DNA from: Verrucomicrobiales bacterium
Lineage (GTDB): Bacteria > Verrucomicrobiota > Verrucomicrobiia > Verrucomicrobiales > Verrucomicrobiaceae
Direction: 5' to 3'
Length of the DNA: 5,161 bases
Assembly: GCA_003453085.1 (NCBI GenBank)
Contig: DMMK01000663.1
Location: 1-5,161, forward strand
The notes under the pieces were generated by a model that was given only the letters and a program-made list of their open reading frames with translations, ran no database searches and had not been told where the DNA came from. Below, in pieces: positions 1 to 5,161 of this stretch. The translations under genes and the position numbers were made by a program. Position 1 is the first letter of the stretch. Every line of letters starts with the position of its first letter.

Positions 1-628
1 CCAGGCCATGATCGAGCTGGCCCAGGCGAAAAATGTGATCCTCCAGGTGGGGCACATTGAGCGGTTTAACCCCGTGCTGCGCCAGCTCGAAGAGCGCATG
101 GACCAGCCGCGTTTCATTGAAGTGCATCGCCTTTCGCCGTTCCCTAATCGCAGCATGGACATCGGAGTGGTGCTGGATGTGATGATCCACGATATCGAGA
201 TCGTTCTCCATTTGGTGAAGTCGCCCCTCATTCAGATTGATGCCGTGGGCATCCCCGTGCTGACCAAGCGCGAGGACATCGCCAATGCACGCCTCAAGTT
301 TGCCAACGGCTGCATCGCCAACATTACCGCCAGCCGCATCAGTCCCGAGAAGATGCGCAAAATCCGTGTCTTCCAGCAGGACAGCTACCTCTCGCTCGAC
401 TACCAGGAACAAAGCGGCTGGATCTACCGCAAGGACGGCATGCAGATCGTCCGCGAAGCTGTGGAAGTGGAGAAGGACGAGCCCCTGAAGCTGGAAATCG
501 CCGCCTTTGTGGAATGCTCTCGCCATGGCAAACGCCCGGTGGTGACAGGTCAGGAAGGCGCCGAGGCCGTGCGCATCGCCCTGGAGATCACGGATCAGAT
601 TGAAAAGAACGCTGCTTTGGCAGGCTGA
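1..628 (+). CDS. Gfo/Idh/MocA-family oxidoreductase, C-terminal part (5' end outside window); possible GnnA-like UDP-GlcNAc 3-dehydrogenase
   Basis: The frame is open from the left edge (codons from base 2), so the ATG at 8 is an internal methionine and about 208 residues are visible. The family is usually 310-350 residues, so the N-terminal Rossmann fold and the usual EKP motif lie outside the window. Numbering from that ATG, GHIERFNP at 15-22 and the LDVMIHDIEI segment at 56-65 are hallmarks of this family, the latter holding the probable catalytic histidine (His61). A beta-sheet C-terminal substrate domain follows. Family members use NAD(P) to oxidise or reduce a sugar hydroxyl or keto group in the cytoplasm. 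The gene lies 74 bp upstream of lpxB on the same strand. In Acidithiobacillus ferrooxidans, gnnA and gnnB lie between lpxA and lpxB and make the 3-amino UDP-GlcNAc analogue used for amide-linked lipid A. A GnnA role here is inferred from context. Another UDP-sugar dehydrogenase is equally possible on sequence alone. Family assignment is secure; substrate is not. Confidence 0.87.
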   Translation, partial: QAMIELAQAKNVILQVGHIERFNPVLRQLEERMDQPRFIEVHRLSPFPNRSMDIGVVLDVMIHDIEIVLHLVKSPLIQIDAVGIPVLTKREDIANARLKFANGCIANITASRISPEKMRKIRVFQQDSYLSLDYQEQSGWIYRKDGMQIVREAVEVEKDEPLKLEIAAFVECSRHGKRPVVTGQEGAEAVRIALEITDQIEKNAALAG

Positions 629-648
629 GTGATGAACTGAAGTCTGCA

Positions 649-674
649 GTGGTTTGAAATCCACGGCAAACCAC
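649..674 (+). promoter_or_regulatory. Perfect 8-bp inverted repeat (RNA hairpin) in the oxidoreductase-lpxB spacer
   Basis: GTGGTTTG at 649-656 is the exact reverse complement of CAAACCAC at 667-674, with a 10-base loop (657-666). It starts 20 bases after the oxidoreductase stop and ends 28 bases before the lpxB ATG. No run of T follows the right arm, so it is not a standard intrinsic terminator. It could be an RNA processing or stability element, a weak attenuator, or a protein-binding palindrome. The loop also contains CCAC (661-664), which could pair with the GTGG of the left arm as an alternative fold. The repeat is directly visible; a function is inference. Confidence 0.45.
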
Positions 675-702
675 CCCAACAACAGCTCAGCTACAGCAAC
701 CC

Positions 703-1824
703 ATGCCCCACCTCTACATCATTGCCGGTGAAGTCAGCGGAGACACGCATGGATCAGGCTTGATCAAGGAACTCCTTGCCCTGGACCCAACGATGAAGAT
801 CAGCGGTCTCGGCGGGCCTCGGATGGTCGAGGCGGCGGGAAAGGGCATTGACGACTGGGTGGAAACAGCCGGCGTGGTGGGCCTGTGGGAAGTGCTAAAA
901 ATGTACGGCTACTTCAAGAAACGCTTCAATGCGACCGTGGCCGCCGTGATGCAGCAGCGCCCTGATGCCGTGGTGTTGGTGGATTATCCGGGATTCAACC
1001 TCCGCATCGCCAAGGCTCTGCGTGCCCAGGGTTACACGGGCAAGATCGTCTACTACATCAGCCCCCAGGTCTGGGCCTGGAAAAAGGGTCGCGTGAAGAC
1101 GATGGCGAAGGTGTTGGACCTCATGATCTGCATCTTTCCCTTCGAGAAGGAGTTTTATGAAAAGAGCGGCCTGCCTACCGAATTCAGCGGGCACCCCATG
1201 GTGGACCGGGTGGAAACCCTGCGCCGCAACTGGGAGCGCGAGCGTGGTTTGGTGGGCTGGTTCCCCGGTAGCCGGAAAAACGAAGTGAAGCGCCTCTTCC
1301 CCATCATGCTGCAGGCCTCCCAGGCCATGCGCATGGTTCAGCCCAATGTCCGTTTTGCCGTATCCGCCGCCAATGAAAATCTGGCAGGCCTGATGCGCGA
1401 GATGGCCGATGCTGCGGCTTTTCCTGAAGCCAAGCGCTGGATCGAAGTGGGCACGGTTTATGACCTCATGCAGCGGGCTCAAGTGGGCGCTGTGGCCAGT
1501 GGCACCGCGACGCTGGAGGCGGCCTGTTTCGGTCTGCCTTATGCTTTGGTGTATCAGGTCAATGGTCTAACGTATGCGGTGGCCAAGACCGTGGTGCGCA
1601 TCAAGAATATAGGCATTGTCAACGTGCTGGCCCAGCGGGATGTGGTGAAGGAACTCGTCCAGGGCGGGCTCACCTCAGATACACTGGCGGCTGAAATGGT
1701 GGAACTGCTGACGAATGATGTCACGCGCCGGAATCTCCAGGAAGATCTGGCTGAAGTGGTGGCCACCCTGGGACAAGGTGGAGCTTATCGCCGTGCGGCG
1801 GAGACGGTGATGGCTGCTTTGTAA
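703..1824 (+). CDS. lpxB: Lipid-A-disaccharide synthase LpxB
   Basis: This is a complete 373-residue glycosyltransferase of family GT19, close to the usual 370-390. LpxB joins UDP-2,3-diacylglucosamine to lipid X (2,3-diacylglucosamine 1-phosphate), forming the beta-1,6 tetraacyl disaccharide 1-phosphate and releasing UDP, at the cytoplasmic face of the inner membrane. Visible LpxB motifs are AGEVSGDTHG at 8-17, GGPRM at 37-41, VDYPGFN at 93-99 (Asp94 matches the essential Asp98 of characterised LpxB), SPQVWAW at 120-126, FPFEKEFY at 145-152, GHPMVD at 163-168, PGSR at 188-191 (its Arg probably matches essential Arg201), SGTATLEA at 266-273, NVLAQRDVVKELVQ at 307-320 near the C-terminus. All key residues seem present, so the enzyme should be active. 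The start is fixed by the family N-terminus (xxLYIIAGE). No Shine-Dalgarno precedes it; the leader is A/C-rich. It probably shares an operon with the upstream oxidoreductase and ends at the terminator 20 bp downstream. Confidence 0.97.
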   Translation: MPHLYIIAGEVSGDTHGSGLIKELLALDPTMKISGLGGPRMVEAAGKGIDDWVETAGVVGLWEVLKMYGYFKKRFNATVAAVMQQRPDAVVLVDYPGFNLRIAKALRAQGYTGKIVYYISPQVWAWKKGRVKTMAKVLDLMICIFPFEKEFYEKSGLPTEFSGHPMVDRVETLRRNWERERGLVGWFPGSRKNEVKRLFPIMLQASQAMRMVQPNVRFAVSAANENLAGLMREMADAAAFPEAKRWIEVGTVYDLMQRAQVGAVASGTATLEAACFGLPYALVYQVNGLTYAVAKTVVRIKNIGIVNVLAQRDVVKELVQGGLTSDTLAAEMVELLTNDVTRRNLQEDLAEVVATLGQGGAYRRAAETVMAAL

Positions 1825-1844
1825 TCTGGTTCAGCTCACACCGA

Positions 1845-1881
1845 AAAAACCCTGTGCTCCTTGGGAGAACATAGGGTTTTT
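1845..1881. terminator. Bidirectional intrinsic terminator between lpxB and the pirin gene
   Basis: The left arm AAAAACCCTGTGCTC (1845-1859) pairs with the right arm GAACATAGGGTTTTT (1867-1881): twelve continuous pairs including one G-T wobble (1854/1872), one C-A mismatch (1857/1869), two closing pairs, and a 7-base loop (1860-1866). The T-run at the right end serves lpxB, and the A-run at the left end becomes a U-run for minus-strand transcripts of the pirin gene. It sits 20 bp after the lpxB stop and 13 bp after the pirin stop, exactly where a shared terminator for convergent genes is expected. Confidence 0.9.
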
Positions 1882-1894
1882 GGTTAGGCGGGAA

Positions 1895-2599
1895 TCAGCC
1901 CAGGTCAAAGAGCAGGGCTTCAGTTTCGGCTCCGGACGATGTGATCGTCAGCGTGCCTGCATCTTCAGTGCTCAGAGCATCGCCGGGTTTCAGGGCTTGG
2001 CCATTGATGGTGGCTTCACCTTTGATGAGTTGGAACCAGACGCCGCGCCCGGCCTTCACTTCATGGGCCACGCTGTCGCTGGCACCCAGGCGCACTCGAT
2101 AGACATCGGCGTCCTGATGGATGGTGGCAGAGTCTTCGCGGCCATCATGGGAGATGACGAGAACCTTGGGCTCCTTCTCCTTGGAGGGATCGGGGTGCCA
2201 CTCCGTGTAGCTGGGCACCAGGGCGCGGGCCTCCGGCTGGATCCAGATCTGCAGGAAGTGGGCTGTCTCGGACTTGGAGGGGTTGAACTCACTGTGCAGC
2301 ACACCTTTGCCTGCACTCATAAGCTGCACCTGGCCGGGCTTCAGTTCGCGTCCGTTCCCCAGGCTGTCCTTGTGGGCCAGGGTGCCTTCCAGCACGTAGC
2401 TGAAGATTTCCATGTCCCGGTGAGGGTGGGTGGGGAATCCGCCGCCAGGGGCGACACGGTCCTGATTGATCACCCGCAGGCTGCGGAAGCCCATGTGGGA
2501 GGGATCATAGTAGTCCGCGAAACTGAAGGTGTGGTGGCTGTTCAGCCAGCCGTGGTCGGCGTGGCCGCGTTCATGGGATTTGCGAAGTGTGGTTTTCAT
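1895..2599 (-). CDS. Pirin family protein, YhhW type (bicupin; possible quercetinase)
   Basis: This is a complete 234-residue pirin, very close in length and sequence to E. coli YhhW (about 231 residues), which has quercetin 2,3-dioxygenase activity in vitro. The N-terminus LRKSHERGHADHGWL followed by HTFSFADYYDP is diagnostic and fixes the start at the ATG (complement of 2597-2599). The N-terminal cupin holds the metal-binding set: His58 and His60 in THPHRDME (57-64), and His102 and Glu104 in HSEFNP (102-107). The MSAGKGV segment (94-100) precedes the second pair. The C-terminal cupin, from about 140 to 234, contains GVWFQLIKGEATING and ends LLFDLG; it carries no comparable metal site. The protein is cytoplasmic, with no signal peptide or membrane segment. 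Its physiological substrate is unknown; most pirins have no proven role, and quercetinase activity may be incidental. It is divergent from a LysR regulator, a probable controller. No Shine-Dalgarno is visible upstream. Confidence 0.94.
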   Translation of the reverse strand: MKTTLRKSHERGHADHGWLNSHHTFSFADYYDPSHMGFRSLRVINQDRVAPGGGFPTHPHRDMEIFSYVLEGTLAHKDSLGNGRELKPGQVQLMSAGKGVLHSEFNPSKSETAHFLQIWIQPEARALVPSYTEWHPDPSKEKEPKVLVISHDGREDSATIHQDADVYRVRLGASDSVAHEVKAGRGVWFQLIKGEATINGQALKPGDALSTEDAGTLTITSSGAETEALLFDLG

Positions 2600-2686
2600 G
2601 GCGAGAGGATACTGCGATATAACGGCTTCATTCGCTAATGCGGCTCTGTTTGCCTGAGACTGCGGATGGCGTATGCTTCACCCAAC
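2600..2686. promoter_or_regulatory. Divergent promoter/operator region between pirin and lysR genes
   Basis: This 87-bp spacer must hold the start signals of both divergent genes. An AT-rich core ATATAAC lies at 2617-2623 in otherwise GC-rich DNA. TATAAC (2618-2623) could be a -10 box for the regulator, and its complement TTATAT (2617-2622) a -10 box for the pirin. No convincing -35 box accompanies either. Adjacent is an inverted repeat CATT-CGCT-AATG (2629-2640), a small palindrome of the sort LysR proteins bind. One T-N11-A match occurs at 2618-2630, but its arms are not symmetrical. LysR-type regulators usually bind such shared spacers and control both genes. The location is well supported; the individual boxes are tentative. 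Confidence 0.5.
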
Positions 2687-3586
2687 ATGGAACTCCGTCC
2701 CCTGCGCTCCTTCATTGCCGCTGCCGAAGATGGCAACATCAGCCGCGCTGCCGCTCGCCTGCACCTCACGCAGCCCGCGCTCAGCCGCCAGATCAAGGGC
2801 CTGGAGGATGAACTGGGGGTGGTCTTGCTAGAGCGTGGGGCGCATTCCTTTTTCCTCACTCCAGCGGGTGAACTGCTGCTGCGGGATGGGCGCAATCTGC
2901 TGGAACGTGCCGATGCCCTGGAACAGCGCGTGCGGGCTACGGCCAAGGCGCAGACCATCCGCGTGGGCTACTCGCCCTCCCTTAGCGCGGGCATCCTTTC
3001 TCCGGCCATTGAGGCCTTCACGCAAGTGCACCCGAGGGCCCGAGTGGACCTGGCGGACCTCACCAACAACGAGATGGTGGATGGCCTGCAAAAGGGCACG
3101 CTCGACATCATTGTGACGGTGCCGACGATCAAGGACATCCCGGACATCACTTGGACAACGGTTCAGAAGCAGGCTTGGCGTGTAGCCATCCCGCGTCAGC
3201 ATGCACTGCTGGCGAAAAAGACCCTGACCCCTCAGGATCTTCATGAGCAGAGACTGGTCGTGTACAGCCAGAAAGAGTACCCTGACTACTGGGCTTTCAT
3301 CGGCGCTTGGTTCAAGCAGCAGGGCATCAATGCCCGCATCGCCAGTGAATGCGACGGAGTCACCAGCCTGATTTCAGCGGTGGATGCAGGTTTGGGCATT
3401 GCCCTGGTGGTGGAGCGGATCGCCTGCCTCATCCCCGAACGCGTGGTTCTCAAAACGCTGCAACCTCAGCCCGAGCCACTACAGATCTCGGTGGGCATGC
3501 TGGACCGCCACAAGAATGACAAGATGCTGGCCGTGTTTGTCGAGGAATTGAAGCGTGCGGGGGAAGTGGACCATGCTTCCCGTTAG
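2687..3586 (+). CDS. LysR-family transcriptional regulator
   Basis: This is a complete 299-residue LysR-type regulator, a typical length. The winged helix-turn-helix occupies about residues 1-60: MELRPLRSFIAAAEDGNIS, then RAAARLHLTQPALSRQIKGL (20-39) as the helix-turn-helix core, and LLERG at 47-51. A linker helix (about 61-88) follows. The effector domain starts at IRVGYSPSLS (91-100) and includes GTLDIIV (137-143) and VTSLISAVDAGLGIALV (225-241), a typical pattern. Closest resemblance is to CatM/BenM-like members, but no effector can be named. The ATG at 2687 gives the canonical LysR N-terminus. An in-frame ATG at 2666 would add seven residues (MAYASPN) that the family lacks; neither start has a good Shine-Dalgarno. 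The gene is divergent from the pirin gene, which suggests it controls that gene and itself. It converges with hrpA, the two stop codons being 8 bp apart. Confidence 0.94.
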   Translation: MELRPLRSFIAAAEDGNISRAAARLHLTQPALSRQIKGLEDELGVVLLERGAHSFFLTPAGELLLRDGRNLLERADALEQRVRATAKAQTIRVGYSPSLSAGILSPAIEAFTQVHPRARVDLADLTNNEMVDGLQKGTLDIIVTVPTIKDIPDITWTTVQKQAWRVAIPRQHALLAKKTLTPQDLHEQRLVVYSQKEYPDYWAFIGAWFKQQGINARIASECDGVTSLISAVDAGLGIALVVERIACLIPERVVLKTLQPQPEPLQISVGMLDRHKNDKMLAVFVEELKRAGEVDHASR

Positions 3587-3594
3587 GCTGGGAT

Positions 3595-5161
3595 TCAGCC
3601 CAAAAGAGCTTCCAATCGCTTCACACTCACGGGTTGGGCCGTGCCCAGTTCTTGGGCAAAGATAGACACGCGATACTCTTCAAAGAGCCAGCGGAAAGCT
3701 TCGCGATTGGTATCGCTGACTTCTTGTGGCCACGTATTGAAGTCTGCCACTGCGGCTGCTTTTTCGATGTCTTTGGCAGGATTGTTCGCCGCGCGTTCTG
3801 CGCGCAAAAGAATGGCCTTCAGGTAGCGCGGCAGATGTTGAAGCTGCGCATGTGGCGTGACGGATAAAACGTTAGGCGGCAGCAGGCGCGCGAGGTCTTG
3901 TTCGAGTCCGGCATAACGTTTAGGATAGGCCAGGATCTTTTGTTTCAGGTCTTCGCATTGCTTCAGGAGATCACGGACTCGATGCGTCAGCGCAGGTAGA
4001 TCTCGGCGGGTGCGTTCGCACATTTCGAGAAAGCGCTTCTGAGTCAGTGGTAGCAGAGGCTCCAGGCGTAGGGTGTGGGCCAGGATGTGATCACAAGCAG
4101 CAGCGGCTTTGTTCTCCGTTGGAGTTGCCTGAGAGGGGGCGGAACCCAGGGCGGCGAGGCCGCTTTGGAAATTGAGTGTCTTCTGCGGCGCGGCTTTCAC
4201 CTCCAGCACCCGCAGTTCTTTGTGCAGCCAGGCGATGTCCTTGCTCAGTAAATTCTCCGCCAGCTTGCGCACCGCTGCTGGGGTGTGTTTGCGGGCTTCT
4301 TCAGGCGTTTTAAAAAGGCGAAGGTCCACCTCGTCATCGCGCAGCATCAGGCCAGGGTGGCCGAGCACGGGCACGCCGTTGATCGTTTCCACCAGCACGG
4401 TTTCCGGTACATCGCCAAAAGACCAGGAGGACAAGGCATAATCCTCAAAACGTTTGGCCGTCAGATCCCAGGCATCGGACTTGCGTTCCTGTTTGCGCAT
4501 GGTTTCGCGGATGCTGTCCACATCGCGGCTGGCCATGACGGTTTTATTGCCTTGGCCCATCACCTCGACGCGGGGTTGCAAATAGGCCGGGAGCGTCTGC
4601 GCATTCCAGTCGGTGGCCTTGACATCCAGTCGGTAACGCTGCCGGAGAAAGGTGGCCAGGGCTTCATGGAAATCGAGGCGACCTGGATCAAAGTCTTTGG
4701 CGATCTCACGCGCTTTCGCTTCCAGGGGCATCAGATCACGCCGCACCGCTTTGGGCAGAGCCCGCAGCAGCGTGGTGATCTGCTCTTCTCTCAAGCCAGG
4801 GACCATCCACAGCACCTGCCCGCTGGTGAGATGTTCTGCCATGGGCAGGGGTACCTGCACGGTCACGCCATCATCTTCCTGGCCAGGTTTGTAGGCGTAG
4901 CTGATCGGCAGCACGCTGTTCCCCATGGAAGCGGCATCCGGGAACATTTCCAAATCGCAGGAGAGATCATCGCCGCCCGTCAGATCCTCTTCACGGGCAC
5001 AGAGAAAACCTGGCTCTTCTCGGATGCGTTCGTTCACCAGCTTGTTCAGGTCATGCACGGATGAAATGGCCGCCAGCCGCGCCCGGTAAAACTCAAAGAG
5101 GTGTTCTTCGATGGCATACACACGGCTGCTGCGCACACGGGTGAGGGTGGCCTCCAGGCGG
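3595..5161 (-). CDS. hrpA: ATP-dependent RNA helicase HrpA, C-terminal part (5' end outside window)
   Basis: The frame stays open to the right edge, so about 520 C-terminal residues of a protein near 1,300 in E. coli are visible; the DEAH helicase core lies outside. The visible part is the HrpA-specific C-terminal region (DUF3418). Numbering from a GTG codon at 5136 (internal, not the true start), close matches to remembered E. coli HrpA are LPISYAYKPG...DGVTVQVPLP (76-98), VPGLREEQITTLLRALPKAVRR (112-133), LSSWSFGDVPE (235-245) and the C-terminal FEEYRVSIFAQELGT (485-499) with PVSVKRLEALL (502-512). HrpA is a cytoplasmic 3'-5' RNA helicase; in E. coli it resolves stalled or collided ribosomes. 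An alanine-rich, low-complexity stretch near 327-348 probably links two folded parts. The stop is 8 bp from the convergent lysR stop, with no clear intrinsic terminator between them. Nothing suggests the visible part is broken. Confidence 0.94.
   Translation of the reverse strand, partial: RLEATLTRVRSSRVYAIEEHLFEFYRARLAAISSVHDLNKLVNERIREEPGFLCAREEDLTGGDDLSCDLEMFPDAASMGNSVLPISYAYKPGQEDDGVTVQVPLPMAEHLTSGQVLWMVPGLREEQITTLLRALPKAVRRDLMPLEAKAREIAKDFDPGRLDFHEALATFLRQRYRLDVKATDWNAQTLPAYLQPRVEVMGQGNKTVMASRDVDSIRETMRKQERKSDAWDLTAKRFEDYALSSWSFGDVPETVLVETINGVPVLGHPGLMLRDDEVDLRLFKTPEEARKHTPAAVRKLAENLLSKDIAWLHKELRVLEVKAAPQKTLNFQSGLAALGSAPSQATPTENKAAAACDHILAHTLRLEPLLPLTQKRFLEMCERTRRDLPALTHRVRDLLKQCEDLKQKILAYPKRYAGLEQDLARLLPPNVLSVTPHAQLQHLPRYLKAILLRAERAANNPAKDIEKAAAVADFNTWPQEVSDTNREAFRWLFEEYRVSIFAQELGTAQPVSVKRLEALLG

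Noticed and set aside
895..1482. 195-codon minus-strand open frame opposite lpxB
   Set aside because: It lies entirely inside lpxB, has a His-rich product with no recognisable domain, and has no promoter or ribosome site that I can see.
1886..1901. Similarity between GGGAATCAGCCCA at the pirin end and GGGATTCAGCCCA at the hrpA end as a shared repeat
   Set aside because: The shared stretch is about 13 bases with one mismatch and includes the TGA stop in both cases; too short to call a repeat family from two copies.
1880..2638. 252-codon plus-strand open frame opposite the pirin gene
   Set aside because: It is a shadow of the pirin gene in GC-rich DNA: its translation has no recognisable family and begins inside the terminator stem, while the minus-strand protein matches YhhW end to end.
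3586..3600. Small inverted repeat GGCTG-GGATT-CAGCC at the lysR-hrpA junction as a terminator
   Set aside because: The stem is only 5 bp, overlaps both stop regions and has no T-run on either strand; a chance match is more likely.
4285..5064. 259-codon plus-strand open frame opposite hrpA
   Set aside because: The minus strand encodes a clear HrpA C-terminal region over the whole stretch. The plus-strand product shows no domain and is rich in His, Gly and Arg, as antisense shadows of GC-rich genes usually are.
5134..5136. GTG at 5136 as the true start of a stand-alone 513-residue protein
   Set aside because: The frame remains open upstream to the window edge with plausible coding sequence, and the protein matches the C-terminal part of the much longer HrpA.

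Overview
The window carries five protein-coding genes, three complete and two cut by the window edges, on GC-rich DNA that is almost entirely coding. The lipid A gene lpxB shows a Gram-negative-type bacterium with an outer membrane. The sugar-nucleotide oxidoreductase next to lpxB, the lack of Shine-Dalgarno sequences at the three visible starts, and the divergence of LpxB and HrpA from their proteobacterial relatives would fit the Verrucomicrobiota or a neighbouring phylum. That placement is an inference from gene content and remembered family sequences, not from a search.

Layout, left to right. (1) 1-628, plus: the C-terminal two thirds of a Gfo/Idh/MocA-family NAD(P)-dependent oxidoreductase of the type often found beside lpx genes, possibly GnnA-like. 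(2) 629-702: a spacer with a perfect 8-bp inverted repeat followed by a G-poor, A/C-rich leader. (3) 703-1824, plus: lpxB, complete. (4) 1845-1881: a strong bidirectional intrinsic terminator between convergent genes. (5) 1895-2599, minus: a YhhW-type pirin, complete. (6) 2600-2686: the divergent control region. (7) 2687-3586, plus: a LysR-family regulator, complete. (8) 3595-5161, minus: the C-terminal part of the RNA helicase HrpA, running off the right edge and convergent with the regulator across 8 bp.

The genes form three independent blocks. The oxidoreductase and lpxB probably belong to one lipid A operon whose earlier members lie left of the window. The pirin and LysR genes form a classical divergent regulator-target pair. 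HrpA is a separate housekeeping-type gene. I see no mobile element, CRISPR array, tRNA, rRNA or clear sign of horizontal transfer. I found no undescribed system. The points most worth checking are whether the oxidoreductase makes lipid A amide-linked (GlcN3N-type), the hairpin before lpxB, and the pirin/LysR pair.
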